Shown: piece after piece, positions 51,332 through 59,820 of the stretch
Layout of the letters: the number at the start of each line of letters is the position of its first letter
How positions within the stretch are numbered: the stretch's first letter is position 1
Source of the DNA: Bradyrhizobium amphicarpaeae
GTDB lineage: Bacteria > Pseudomonadota > Alphaproteobacteria > Rhizobiales > Xanthobacteraceae
Reading direction: 5' to 3'
Assembly (NCBI RefSeq): GCF_002266435.3
Contig: NZ_CP029426.2
Coordinates: 3,502,001 to 3,566,000, forward strand
Length of the DNA: 64,000 bases
Translations under genes and position numbers: made by a program
The notes under the pieces: model-generated
Database searches by the model: none
Seen by the model: only the letters and a program-made list of their open reading frames with translations
What the model was told of the DNA's origin: nothing

Positions 51332-52690
51332 CTACCTGCTCCCGTCGGGCCCCATCACAAGATCGGGCAGCCCGGTCGAGATTTCCGGCACGAAACACAG
51401 CAGCAGCACCGCGAGCATCATCAGCAGAACGAAGGGCAGCGTGCCCCAGATCACCTCGCGCAGGGGAATGTCCGGCGCGACGTTGCGGATGACGAAGATG
51501 TTGAGGCCGACGGGAGGATGGATCAGCCCCATCTCCATCACGATGGTCATGACCACGCCGAACCAGATGATGTCGAAATTGGCGGCGCGTAAGGGCGGCA
51601 GGATGATCGGCGCGGTCATGAGGATGATGGAGACCGGCGGCAGGAAGAAGCCGAGCACGACGACCATGACGAGGATGGCAAACAGCAACTCCCAACGCGG
51701 CAGGTGCATCGCGACGATGGATTCGGCGACCGATTGCGAGATGTGCAGGTAGCTCATCACGTAGGAATAGAGCAGCGACATGCCGATGATCATCATCAGC
51801 ATGGTCGATTCCCGGATCGTCGACTTCATGATGGGGGCGAGGTCGCTCGGCCGCCACACGCTGTAGATCGCCGCGATCAGGGCCAGCGCCAGCAGGCCGC
51901 CGAGGCCGGCGGTTTCCGACGGTGTGGCATAGCCGCCATAGAGCGCGATCATGACGCCGGTCAGCAGCAGCACGAACGGGATCACGCGCGGCAGCACGCT
52001 GAAGCGTTCGGCGAGCGTGTATTCGTCGCGGGCGAGGATCGCCGCTTCCGGGCCGCCGTTCTTGTAGACGGCCTCGGCCGCCGCATATTCCCGGCGGAAG
52101 CGGTACACCGCATAGAAGCCAAACAGCGAGACCAGCAGCAGGCCGGGTCCGATGCCGGCAAGGAACAGCCGTCCGAGCGATTTTTCGGCCGCGACCGCGA
52201 ACAGGATCATGGTGATCGAGGGCGGCAGCAGGATGCCGAGCGTGCCGCCGGCGGCGATGATGCCGGCTGCAAAGCCGCCGGAATAGCCGCGCTTGCGCAT
52301 CTCGGGGATGCCGGCCGAGCCGATCGCCGAGCAGGTCGCGGGCGAGGAGCCCGCCATCGCCGCGAACAGCGCGCAGGCGAACACGTTGGCGACGCCGAGC
52401 CCGCCGGGCACGCGGTGCAGCCAGGCATGCAGCGCCGAATAGAGATCCTGGCCCGCGCGCGACTTGCCGATCGCCGCACCCTTCAGGATGAAGAGCGGGA
52501 TCGACAACAGCGTGATCGAGGCCATTTCCTCGTAGACGTTCTGCGTCACCGTATCGAGGGACGCGGAGGGCATGTAGATGCCCATGAACACGATCGCGAC
52601 CGCGCCGAGCGCGAACGCGATCGGCATGCCCGAGAACATCACGAGCAGCGTCGCAACGCCATAGGCGACGCCGATACCGAACACGCTCAT
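51332..52690 (-). CDS. TRAP transporter large permease (DctM type)
   Basis: A 452-residue polytopic protein with about twelve membrane segments. MSGIxIAFALGA-type opening (FSGMPIAFALGAVAIVFMG), AMAGSSPATCSAIGSAGIPEMRKRGYSGGFAAGIIAAGGTLG and MDTAPxI-type stretches identify DctM-type permeases. It conducts sodium-coupled substrate uptake. It starts within the last four bases of the small permease gene (ATGA). The substrate cannot be read from sequence. Confidence 0.95.
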   Translation of the reverse strand: MSVFGIGVAYGVATLLVMFSGMPIAFALGAVAIVFMGIYMPSASLDTVTQNVYEEMASITLLSIPLFILKGAAIGKSRAGQDLYSALHAWLHRVPGGLGVANVFACALFAAMAGSSPATCSAIGSAGIPEMRKRGYSGGFAAGIIAAGGTLGILLPPSITMILFAVAAEKSLGRLFLAGIGPGLLLVSLFGFYAVYRFRREYAAAEAVYKNGGPEAAILARDEYTLAERFSVLPRVIPFVLLLTGVMIALYGGYATPSETAGLGGLLALALIAAIYSVWRPSDLAPIMKSTIRESTMLMMIIGMSLLYSYVMSYLHISQSVAESIVAMHLPRWELLFAILVMVVVLGFFLPPVSIILMTAPIILPPLRAANFDIIWFGVVMTIVMEMGLIHPPVGLNIFVIRNVAPDIPLREVIWGTLPFVLLMMLAVLLLCFVPEISTGLPDLVMGPDGSR

Positions 52691-53241
52691 GAACGCCTGG
52701 CTCCGGTGAGGGGCAGCGCAAGCTGCACGAGGATCTGGATGCAGAGCAGGCTCATGCCGAACGCCATCAGCGAATAGGGGATGGCGAGCGGCGGCGACCA
52801 CATCGAGTTCGAGACCTGGCCGTCGACATAGGCCTCATGGGCCAGTGTCCAGGACTTCCAGGCGAAGAAGGCGCAGAACAGGAATGTGACAGCATCGACC
52901 AGCCAGAGCCGGATCTTGTTCGCCAGCGGCGACAAGAGGCCGACAAAGGCCTCGATGCCGATATGACCGCGGTTCTGCTGCACATAGGCGGCCGTCATGA
53001 AGGTCGCGCCGACCAGGAGGAACACGGCGGCCTCGTCCTGCCAGTAATTGGCGGCCTTGAACAGCGCGCGGCTGAGCACGCTGTAACTCAGGATCGCGCA
53101 GGCCGCGACCAGTGCGATCGCGGCGAATACGACGATGATGTTGTTGAGGATGGAGAGACCGCGATCGATCGCCGCCGCAGGGCCCGTGCCTGCGGCAGCG
53201 TCGGAGCGGACGTCACGATCCGGAATCGGACCGTGGCTCAT
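52687..53241 (-). CDS. TRAP transporter small permease (DctQ type)
   Basis: A 184-residue four-helix membrane protein (LNNIIVVFAAIALVAACAILSYSVL; EAAVFLLVGATFMTAAYVQQNRGHIGIEAF; PYSLMAFGMSLLCIQILVQL). The HIGIE-type loop is characteristic of DctQ. It overlaps the binding-protein gene and the large permease by four bases each (ATGA), so all three are translationally coupled. The ATG at 53241 starts MSHGPIPDRD. Confidence 0.9.
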   Translation of the reverse strand: MSHGPIPDRDVRSDAAAGTGPAAAIDRGLSILNNIIVVFAAIALVAACAILSYSVLSRALFKAANYWQDEAAVFLLVGATFMTAAYVQQNRGHIGIEAFVGLLSPLANKIRLWLVDAVTFLFCAFFAWKSWTLAHEAYVDGQVSNSMWSPPLAIPYSLMAFGMSLLCIQILVQLALPLTGARRS

Positions 53242-54260
53242 GCCGCGACGTCGGTGGCGAGCTTGAGCAGGTTTGCAGCGGTCGCGGTCTTGGCGCTGTA
53301 GTCCTTCCAGGCGGTGTCCCGGGCGATGTCGCGCCACTTGCCGACGGTCGCGGCATCGAGCGCCGAGACCTTGGCGCCGGCCTTCTCGTAGACCTTGGCG
53401 ACCTCGATGTCGTCGTCCTGCGCGCCCTTGCGGCCAAAGGCTTCGAGCTCGGTGCCGACCGCGAGCAGGATGTCCTGCTGGTTCTTCGGCAGCTTGTCGA
53501 AGATCGCCTTCGACATCATCAGCGGCTCGAGCATGAACCAGTAGGATGCGCCGGCCCCTGACGTCAGCGACTTCGCGACCTCTTCCAGCCGGAACGAGAT
53601 CAGGCTGGTCGAGGAGGTGATGCCGGCATCGCAGGCGCCGGTCTGCATCGCCGCGTAGATTTCGTTCGAGGGCACCGACAGCACCGAAGCGCCGGCGGTC
53701 TGGAGCACCATGTCCATCTCGCGCGAGCCGCCGCGCACCTTGAGGCCCTTGGCGTCTTCCGGCGCGACGATCGGCTTGGAGCGGCTGGCAACGCCACCGG
53801 CCTGCCACACCCAGGTGAGCAGGATGATGCCCTTGTCGGCGAGGAAGTCGGTCAGCGCCTTGCCGACCGGCTCCTTCTTCCAGCGCATGCCCTGGTCGTA
53901 GGTGGTTACGAGGCCGGGCATCAGGCCGATATTGGTCTCCGGCAGCTCGCCGCCGGCGTAGGGCATCGGATAGAGGCTGATGTCGAGCGCGCCCTTGCGC
54001 ATCGCGGAGAACTGCGCGTTGGTCTTGATCAGCGAAGAGTTCGGATAGATCTCGGCGGCGATGTCGCCGTTGCTGCGCTTGGCGACCTCGGCTGCGAACA
54101 TGCGGCAGAGCCGGTCCCGGAAATCGCCCTTGTCGATAGTGCCGCCCGGGAACTGATGCGAGATCTTCAGCGTGGTCGCGGCATGCGCGGTGCCGATGCC
54201 GAAGCGGAGGATGGCGGGTGCAGCGACAGCGGTCGCGAGCAGATGGCGGCGCGTGAACAT
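53238..54260 (-). CDS. TRAP transporter substrate-binding protein (DctP type)
   Basis: A 340-residue periplasmic binding protein with a twin-arginine-like signal (FTRRHLLATAVAAPAILRFGIGTAHA). KISHQFPGGTIDKGDFRDRL, PNSSLIKTNAQFSAMRKGALDI and GLKVRGGSREMDMVLQTAGA follow the DctP pattern; the conserved arginine that binds carboxylate substrates is in KVRGGS. First gene of the dctPQM operon. The substrate is an organic acid by analogy only. Confidence 0.94.
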   Translation of the reverse strand: MFTRRHLLATAVAAPAILRFGIGTAHAATTLKISHQFPGGTIDKGDFRDRLCRMFAAEVAKRSNGDIAAEIYPNSSLIKTNAQFSAMRKGALDISLYPMPYAGGELPETNIGLMPGLVTTYDQGMRWKKEPVGKALTDFLADKGIILLTWVWQAGGVASRSKPIVAPEDAKGLKVRGGSREMDMVLQTAGASVLSVPSNEIYAAMQTGACDAGITSSTSLISFRLEEVAKSLTSGAGASYWFMLEPLMMSKAIFDKLPKNQQDILLAVGTELEAFGRKGAQDDDIEVAKVYEKAGAKVSALDAATVGKWRDIARDTAWKDYSAKTATAANLLKLATDVAA

Positions 54261-54596
54261 GGTGTGATCCCCTTGAGCGTTTCTTCGGACGGTTCTTGTT
54301 GGCGTGATTTGGGCGGGTCATTGTGACCGGTGCGTAGGCCCATCCTAGCCGGTCTTTCACCCAATATTCTCTCATCTGATAGTTCGAGACCGAAGGCGGG
54401 GGCAAGGGGGTGGCCGTGCTGCGCTGCAGCACCTGGGCCGCTTGCCATCGGTGCGGCTCGCGCGGACGTGATCGCGATGAACGGCAGCGGCTTCAGAAAT
54501 TTATTGGCGAGGCCGTAACAAGGCCGGGCGTCAATCCGTCGAGATTGAATAGCGGCGTCCGTCGCTGGCAAACTCCATCCCGAAGGGAATTAACTT
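54261..54596. other. intergenic region upstream of the TRAP operon
   Basis: About 335 bases without a supported gene. It should contain the divergent promoters of the TRAP operon (to the left) and of the MXKDX gene (to the right); no clear consensus or operator was identified. Confidence 0.4.
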
Positions 54597-54842
54597 ATGA
54601 CCATTCGTACCCGCATCGTGCTCGGCGTCTCCGCTGCCGCCATCTCGCTTGGCCTCGCGCTCGCGCCGGCCGCCTTTGCCCAGGACAAGATGGGCAAGGA
54701 TGACGGCATGATGAAAAAGGACACGATGTCCAAGGACGGCATGATGAAGAAGGACACCATGTCCAAGGACGACGGCATGAAGAAGGATACGATGTCGAAG
54801 GACGGGATGAAGAAGGACGATGGGATGATGAAGAAGCACTGA
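54597..54842 (+). CDS. MXKDX-repeat secreted protein
   Basis: An 81-residue protein. A signal peptide (MTIRTRIVLGVSAAAISLGLALAPAAFA) is followed by about 50 residues made of units like MKKD, MSKD and DGM, the pentapeptide MXKDX repeat pattern. The mature part contains Met, Lys and Asp and almost nothing else, a possible metal- or stress-related role that is not established. The DNA repeats are 15-30 bases long and close to identical. A large hairpin follows. Confidence 0.9.
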   Translation: MTIRTRIVLGVSAAAISLGLALAPAAFAQDKMGKDDGMMKKDTMSKDGMMKKDTMSKDDGMKKDTMSKDGMKKDDGMMKKH

Positions 54843-54893
54843 TCTTCCATCGCCGGCGAAGCGTTTGCGACAGGCAAGCGCTCGCTAAAAGTC

Positions 54894-54917
54894 CTGGGGC
54901 GGTCACGTGGACCGCCC
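54894..54917. terminator. strong hairpin between convergent genes
   Basis: CTGGGGCGGTC and GACCGCCCCAG arms around ACGTG-like centre. It lies after the MXKDX gene and before the end of the convergent DUF6481 gene. No T run follows, so it may act as a Rho-independent pause, or merely protect mRNA ends. Confidence 0.55.
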
Positions 54918-54968
54918 CAGAGTCATGTTTCAGTCCAAACCAGTCGAACGCGACCGCGCCCGCGAATG

Positions 54969-55316
54969 CTACTTGCGCTTCGCCTTGCGGGCGGCGTAGC
55001 GCGCGTCACGCTTGGCCTTTTGCTCGGCCTCGGCTTCAGCCGCCTTCGCGATGGCTTCTTCGGCTTCGCGGGCGATCCGGGCGGCCTCGAGCGCGGCAGC
55101 CTCTTCTGCAAGGCGCTTCTGCTCGGCCTTCTCGGCCTCGCGCGCAGCCTTCGTCTCGGCCCGCTTGGCCGCGAGGGCCTCGCGCTCGGCACGCTTCGCC
55201 GCGACCGCGGGATCGTCGGCCCCGGGCTGCGACTTGAATTTGTTTAAAAGGTTTTTGCGTGCGTCCTGCGCCGCCTTTTGCCGGTCTGCGAAACCGGGTT
55301 CCCTGAATCCACTCAT
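54969..55316 (-). CDS. DUF6481-family helical protein
   Basis: A 115-residue protein, MSGFREPGFADRQKAAQDARKNLLNKFKS, then a highly charged Ala/Glu/Lys/Arg helix to the end (AREAEKAEQKRLAEEAAAL). The opening is the DUF6481 hallmark. Probably a long single helix or coiled coil in the cytoplasm; function is unknown. Confidence 0.85.
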   Translation of the reverse strand: MSGFREPGFADRQKAAQDARKNLLNKFKSQPGADDPAVAAKRAEREALAAKRAETKAAREAEKAEQKRLAEEAAALEAARIAREAEEAIAKAAEAEAEQKAKRDARYAARKAKRK

Positions 55317-55582
55317 CGACGAGCCTTGTCTTCCTCGCTTCCGATCCTACATCACTTCGATTGGTACGTCGGCTGGGCATAGCAGGCGCCACGCGACGAG
55401 GAAGCGTTTACATCGCCGCGCGTCGCGACGCCACCCATAATCGCAGCCGATCAGGTAGACGAAAAGTCGCCGCCCAGACGACCTCATCGTAGCCCGGAAA
55501 AACTGCCGAATTGTGATGTCCCTCATAAGGGACCACGAGGGCGACGCCTAGCGTCCGCCCCGATACGTGACGGAGCACGGGC

Positions 55583-55819
55583 ATGACGATCTTCCACTTC
55601 CGCCTGAAGGCGCTCGCAATTGCGTTGGCTCTGGTCGCCGTGGCCGGCGCCGCGCTGCTGCTCGCTCGTCCGCAGCCCATCGAGAGTGCTGTCCTGGGGG
55701 CCGACTGGGAATGCACCCAGACCGCGTTCGTGCTCACGACCTGTGCACCGCGGCTCCAGCAGGCTGTCCCCGCGGTCGAAACCTCGCGCAAGGATGCGAT
55801 CCGGGCGACCCGGGGCTGA
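55583..55819 (+). CDS. small exported or membrane-anchored protein
   Basis: A 78-residue protein with an N-terminal membrane segment (LKALAIALALVAVAGAALLLA) and a short periplasmic part with two cysteines (DWECTQTAFVLTTCAP), a likely disulphide. CGGAGCACGGGC precedes the ATG. No family is recognised. Confidence 0.65.
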   Translation: MTIFHFRLKALAIALALVAVAGAALLLARPQPIESAVLGADWECTQTAFVLTTCAPRLQQAVPAVETSRKDAIRATRG

Positions 55820-55900
55820 ACCTGACGAGTTGGGCTGTTCGGGATGTGACGGGACGTCGCACAACTGGTAAGTCGGCTCGCCCGCGCGGTAGGTAGCCAT

Positions 55901-56131
55901 ATGCCCACGTCCAAGCTCGAGTCCAAGCCCGAACCGGGCGAGAAGCCGAAATCCCGGCCGAAGCCTCAATCCGGTGACAACCGCCGCGGTGCGATCGCCG
56001 GCTTGATCATCGCAATCCTGATCCTCGGTATCGGCTGGTGGCTCGCGCGAGACCTCACCGCGGCCAGCAAGATGCAGGACTGCCTGATGTCCGGGCGACG
56101 CAATTGCAACGTAATCGAGCCGGCCCGCTAG
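55901..56131 (+). CDS. small single-pass membrane protein
   Basis: A 76-residue protein: a charged Pro/Lys-rich cytoplasmic start (SKLESKPEPGEKPKSRPKP), one membrane helix (GAIAGLIIAILILGIGWWL) and a short tail with two cysteines (DCLMSGRRNCN). GGTAGGTAGCC precedes the ATG. Function is unknown. Confidence 0.65.
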   Translation: MPTSKLESKPEPGEKPKSRPKPQSGDNRRGAIAGLIIAILILGIGWWLARDLTAASKMQDCLMSGRRNCNVIEPAR

Positions 56132-56305
56132 AAGCGCTCCTGCACGGCCCGTCGAGCCGAAAAAATGCCGTGATCTTAATCATTTGTAACGCGACTTCGC
56201 CGACCAGGCGGGTCAGCTATATCAGCCGGCATCAAGCCAAGCGCGATTCGAATCGTCTGTCGCGCCAGGCACCACGGCAATCGGGAAAGTAGGGGTCAAG
56301 CACGC

Positions 56306-57082
56306 ATGAGTGCGTCCAGCCGCATGAAGATCATCATTCCTTTGGTTTCGGCCGTGTCATTGCTCGCGCTTTCGGCGCAGGCCCAGGACGCCAGGCCACC
56401 GAGGGACGCCGGCCAGCCTCCGGCCCGCCCGGGCGCAGGGGCACCGCCTCCGGACGGTCAGAACATCCGCAAGGGCCCGCCGCCGCAGCAGGCGGCCCGA
56501 CCCGCGCCGCAGCCCGGGGGCCAGCCCCATGCGGGTCCCGGTCCGCACGGCGCCGGCGGTCCGCCGCCGGGACGTTATGTCGCCCGCGGTCCCGCTCCGA
56601 CGCGCGACTGGGGCGGACATGCCTATCGTGGCAATCGCTCCTGGGACGGCGGGCGCTGGCGCCACGAAGTTCACAACGGCCGCTCCGGCTGGTGGTGGGA
56701 CGTTGGCGGTGTCTGGTATTATTATCCGCAACGGATGGCTGGCCCGCCCGGCTATATCTCTGAAGAGTATTACGACGACGTGCCGGTGGCCTATGCCCCG
56801 CCGCCGCCCCCGGTCGCCTATGCACCGCCACCTCCGCCTCCGCCGCCGGCTGATCCCGGCGCGAGCGCGCTGGGCGGCGCCATCGTCGGCGGCGTGTTGG
56901 GCGGACTGATCTCGGGCAACGCGACCGGGGCTGCCGCGGGCGCGGTCCTCGGCGGCGCGACCGGAGCCATCGCCGGTGCCACCGCAGCATCCCAGCCGGG
57001 CTACTACTGGTCACAGGGCAATTGCTACTACCGCTATCCGGATGGGCAGTACGTGCCGACCGATCCGCGGGCGTGCCGCTAA
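56306..57082 (+). CDS. Pro-rich secreted protein with glycine zipper
   Basis: A 258-residue protein with a signal peptide (MKIIIPLVSAVSLLALSAQAQ; a start at 56324 is equally possible). The first half is Pro/Gly/Arg-rich, then a Tyr/Trp-rich middle (WWWDVGGVWYYYP) and a run of prolines. A glycine zipper, GGAIVGGVLGGLISGNATGAAAGAVLGG, near residues 190-220 resembles outer-membrane 17-kDa-antigen-type zippers. Likely in the periplasm or outer membrane. An intrinsic terminator follows. Confidence 0.8.
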   Translation: MSASSRMKIIIPLVSAVSLLALSAQAQDARPPRDAGQPPARPGAGAPPPDGQNIRKGPPPQQAARPAPQPGGQPHAGPGPHGAGGPPPGRYVARGPAPTRDWGGHAYRGNRSWDGGRWRHEVHNGRSGWWWDVGGVWYYYPQRMAGPPGYISEEYYDDVPVAYAPPPPPVAYAPPPPPPPPADPGASALGGAIVGGVLGGLISGNATGAAAGAVLGGATGAIAGATAASQPGYYWSQGNCYYRYPDGQYVPTDPRACR

Positions 57083-57106
57083 GGCACCGCTCGCATCCTG
57101 AGCTTG

Positions 57107-57138
57107 AAAAGAGGCGGGCGAATTGCCCGCCTCTTTTT
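57107..57138 (+). terminator. intrinsic terminator
   Basis: Arms AAAAGAGGCGGGC and GCCCGCCTCTTTT, 5-base loop, then a T run. It ends the glycine-zipper gene. Confidence 0.92.
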
Positions 57139-57295
57139 CTACGCTGGTGCCGTCAACCGATTGTCTCGATGCGTATCTCGGGGCGGCGTTCGGCGCCGCA
57201 CAACAACTGCCTCAAAAAAGCACTGGCTACCGGTGCCGCTTCACGCGATTCTCAAAAGAAAAAAATTGGGAAAGCGATTCGCGGGGACGTGGGAC

Positions 57296-57388
57296 ATGCT
57301 GGATGCAATCCAGATCAGCTTGGCGCTTTGGGCTATGATCGTTTGCGGCGGGATCAAGCTGGGGCAGGTGCTGCACTGCCTGTTCTAA
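57296..57388 (+). CDS. 30-residue hypothetical peptide
   Basis: MLDAIQISLALWAMIVCGGI then KLGQVLHCLF: one amphipathic to hydrophobic helix with two cysteines. GGGGACGTGGGAC offers a weak ribosome site. It may be a small membrane peptide, or not be translated. Confidence 0.35.
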   Translation: MLDAIQISLALWAMIVCGGIKLGQVLHCLF

Positions 57389-57430
57389 AGCGGCGCGAGC
57401 CTGCGCGCCAACGCGACGGATCGCGCTGCG

Positions 57431-57604
57431 TCACACCAGCCAGTTGAAGAACGCAATCGCGCCCCAGACCAGGCCGGCGATCCAGGCCAGCATCACGACG
57501 CCGATGGTACCGAGATAGGCGATGCCGAGCAGGTCGGTCCTTTGTCGTTGCGTCGGGACGTTGGCCGGAGCTGCTGCTTCTTGTGTCATGACGGGAAATA
57601 CCAT
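57431..57604 (-). CDS. 57-residue membrane protein
   Basis: A polar N-terminus (MVFPVMTQEAAAPANVPTQR) and one or two hydrophobic helices (LLGIAYLGTIGVVMLAWIAGLVWGAIAFF). GGAGGCACCG lies six bases before the ATG at 57604; a second ATG five codons in is possible. Function is unknown. Confidence 0.6.
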   Translation of the reverse strand: MVFPVMTQEAAAPANVPTQRQRTDLLGIAYLGTIGVVMLAWIAGLVWGAIAFFNWLV

Positions 57605-57849
57605 CGGTGCCTCCGCGTGCTGCTGGGAGCGTCGAGATATGGTTTAACCGAGATACCGATCGCAGACTGTGACGCAATTCACAGATCGCCCGGATGAAGC
57701 CGAGCCAAATGGCTTCGCAATCAGCGCATGCATCGTGAGTCAATCGCGCCGGCGCGTTTGCCCCAGTCCGGCGGACGCAGCGTTACCCCGCAATCTTACG
57801 GACGAAATTGCCATGGGCTTGTCCAGATGGCCGGCTAGAGTTCGGTGTC

Positions 57850-57999
57850 ATGTGTACCAAGTTCGACCCACAGCACGAAGCGGAAGCCGCAATGAAGCGG
57901 GCCGCGGCATCGGAAGGCGCCGACCGGCAGCGGCTGATCCAATTGGCCCTGGCCTGGTACGAGTTGGCCCGTGATCGTCGCGGTGAGCGGGCGGACTGA
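57850..57999 (+). CDS. 49-residue hypothetical protein
   Basis: A short helical soluble protein, MCTKFDPQHEAEAAMKRAAA, ending LARDRRGERAD. It shows coding composition, but its ribosome site is weak. Similar small frames are found in bradyrhizobia. Function is unknown. Confidence 0.5.
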   Translation: MCTKFDPQHEAEAAMKRAAASEGADRQRLIQLALAWYELARDRRGERAD

Positions 58000-58068
58000 G
58001 GGCATTCGCAGGGGATTTTCGCGTCACACGATGCAGGTCGAGATCGGGTCTGACGGTTGATCTCGATG

Positions 58069-58104
58069 AGAAAGCCCCGTGCTCGGGGGACAAGCACGGG
58101 GCCC
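58069..58104. terminator. terminator-like hairpin
   Basis: GCCCCGTGCT and AGCACGGGGC arms around a nine-base loop, with three A on the left and CCTTC on the right. No gene on the minus strand ends here. It may end the transcript of the 49-residue gene. Confidence 0.5.
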
Positions 58105-58293
58105 TTCAAAGCCGACCGGGGCAGGGAGGTCGGCACCACCTGATTTCATGCCATCCAACGTGCCGGTCGTGATCTCGTTCCGCGCCACTGCGCATTTTGT
58201 TGTGCCGTTCTCGATATGCCTGGCGTTGCGCGGGCGGCTCGGATTGCTCGCGCTCGAACAGGAACCTCCGTTCCTCGCGGACGTTTGCCGTTC

Positions 58294-58512
58294 ATGACCG
58301 ACCCCGAGTTACGCGCACAGTCCTTCGACATCGCCTGGAAATATCTAGACCGATCCGGCTTGCTCACAGGCCAGCGCGACGACTCCGCCCGCTTCATCCT
58401 GAACCGGATCGACAGGTTGATGCTGCGAGGGGAGCGGCGCAGGCTGCTATTGTCGAATGCCGCGATCGACGCTTACCGCTTGCGACCGATGCTCGTGTCC
58501 ATGGCTACGTGA
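58294..58512 (+). CDS. 72-residue hypothetical protein
   Basis: MTDPELRAQSFDIAWKYLDR, then FILNRIDRLMLRGERRRLLL: a basic helical protein resembling small rhizobial proteins of unknown role. The ATG at 58294 is the best start; an ATG 26 codons upstream is in frame but looks like non-coding sequence. Confidence 0.6.
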   Translation: MTDPELRAQSFDIAWKYLDRSGLLTGQRDDSARFILNRIDRLMLRGERRRLLLSNAAIDAYRLRPMLVSMAT

Positions 58513-58560
58513 TCGATCCATCGAAACGCGACGTTAAGACATGGGCCGCGCCGATTGTGC

Positions 58561-58599
58561 GGTTACGATTCGTGCTTTTGGAACGAAGCGGAGTCGGAT
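58561..58599. repeat. GAACGAA hairpin repeat, copy 3 (degenerate)
   Basis: GATTCGTGCTTTTGGAACGAA then GGAGTCGGATC follows the layout of 33900-33940, with losses in the outer left arm. It lies between the 72-residue gene and the DUF2171 remnant. Confidence 0.55.
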
Positions 58600-58636
58600 C
58601 GTGAACAAACAAAAGGCCCTCGAAGGGGCTCGATGT

Positions 58637-58850
58637 TCAGGCGGCTTCCGTCTTCGGTACGGCGCTGGCATTCATTGAAGGCTTGGCGACATCGCCTTCG
58701 ACGGCACCGACATATTTCGTGTCGATGTATGATGATGGTCCTTGTGACCTTCCGGGCTGTCCTTCCGCGTCAGCTTGATGCGGTTGGCCTCGACGCGGTC
58801 GATCGTGCCGACACGGGCGCCGTCCTTGCCGATGATTTTGAAGGTCCGTT
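58637..58850 (-). pseudogene. decayed DUF2171-type gene
   Basis: On the minus strand one frame reads TFKIIGKDGARVGTIDRVEA then NRIKLTRKDSPEGHKDHHH; the next frame continues YIDTKYVGAVEGDVAKPSM to the stop at 58637. The break is at a CAT-repeat (58728-58736) and one lost base explains it. Upstream of TFKIIG there is an in-frame stop and no start codon. The intact family has about 70-80 residues with a PRC-barrel-like fold. This copy looks inactive. Confidence 0.75.
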
Positions 58851-58972
58851 TCGATCAACCAAGGCCTCGAGCTGTGGATACTTCGATCCAGCAAATGCGC
58901 ATGGAGACCATTGAAGCCTGTCTCAAACGGAAGCAGGGAGAATTCAGGCTGTTGCGGAAGAGGGGGCCTCGA

Positions 58973-59224
58973 TCAGTCGATCGCCAGGCAATGCTCCAGG
59001 ACCGGCTTTTCGTTGTTGTCACGGCTGGGACGCGCCCAGTCCCGAACGGCGAAGGAAAGCTGATGCTGGCCCATGGCGGCACCAATGATCGACGCTTGAG
59101 CCACTTTGATGGGCCTCGTGACCACACTGGTGTTCACGACGCCTGCGTCGATTGCCAGATACGAGATCGCGACGATTGCCACCGCAGAGGCGATGGCCAT
59201 TCTCGTCCATTCAGCTGGAAGCAT
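58973..59224 (-). CDS. small membrane or exported protein
   Basis: An 83-residue frame with an N-terminal hydrophobic segment (MAIASAVAIVAISYLAIDAG after MLPAEWTR) and a soluble C-terminal part. The longer frame upstream runs antisense through tRNA-Arg and is not coding. Moderately supported; function is unknown. Confidence 0.5.
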   Translation of the reverse strand: MLPAEWTRMAIASAVAIVAISYLAIDAGVVNTSVVTRPIKVAQASIIGAAMGQHQLSFAVRDWARPSRDNNEKPVLEHCLAID

Positions 59225-59339
59225 CGAAGTCCTATAGGGCGCACTTCGCCCGGCGCTTACATAGGACTGATCGACGCCGTTCAAAGGCCGGCGTATGGTT
59301 ACCCACGCGTTCGTGAAGGGCGGTGGTTTAGAGTGAGGC

Positions 59340-59416
59340 TGGCGATCCCGGCAGGAATCGAACCTGCAACCCTCAGAGTAGAAATCTGATGCTCTATCCA
59401 GTTGAGCTACGGGACC
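59340..59416 (-). tRNA. tRNA-Arg (TCT), CCA encoded
   Basis: On the minus strand, acceptor arms GGTCCCG / CGGGATC (one mismatch), D-arm GCTCAACTGGATAGAGC, anticodon loop TTTCTAC with anticodon TCT and T-arm GGTTCGATTCC. Discriminator G and CCA are encoded. Confidence 0.95.
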
Positions 59417-59820
59417 GTCTTGAGCCGCCCAGAGACGAGGCCGGCCGTTCATCTACCATGCCAAATATGAAAAATATCGTCTTTCGCCAAGTCTGAACCG
59501 AACCGTTTTGCTCAGAGCCGCGACAAAGCGAGACGGTGGCATGTCAGGGTGCCGGGTTGAGCGGCAGCGGACTGGACGATGGATCACATCGCCGGGAACG
59601 CTGGCCAGCTTCCGGGGCGTGGCCGCCGGTCGACGGGTCGGGTATTGCTGCGCCATCAGGACGGCGTGAGCGGCGGTATCTTGATCGGTCTCCTCTGGGC
59701 TTGCCTTTCCATGGCGAATGCGACGATCTGCACCTTTGGTTCCATCGCCTTGAGTCCGTCACCTTTCCGCGCATTTCATGCTGCCTGCGGGCGGCTGTCC
59801 GCGATTTCCGGGAGTCCATC
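59417..59820. other. intergenic stretch before the alpha-2-macroglobulin gene
   Basis: About 400 bases between tRNA-Arg and the large gene. Short frames occur but none has support. The right end holds the ribosome site GGGAG of the next gene. Confidence 0.4.

Noticed and set aside
52687..54432. 581-codon minus frame joining DctQ with an upstream stretch
   Set aside because: Only the last 184 codons match DctQ; the rest is a shadow of the binding-protein gene in another frame.
59225..59452. Extended minus frame whose start reads PVAQLDRASDFYSEG
   Set aside because: That string is the well-known false translation through a tRNA gene (tRNA-Arg here); coding was cut back to 59224.
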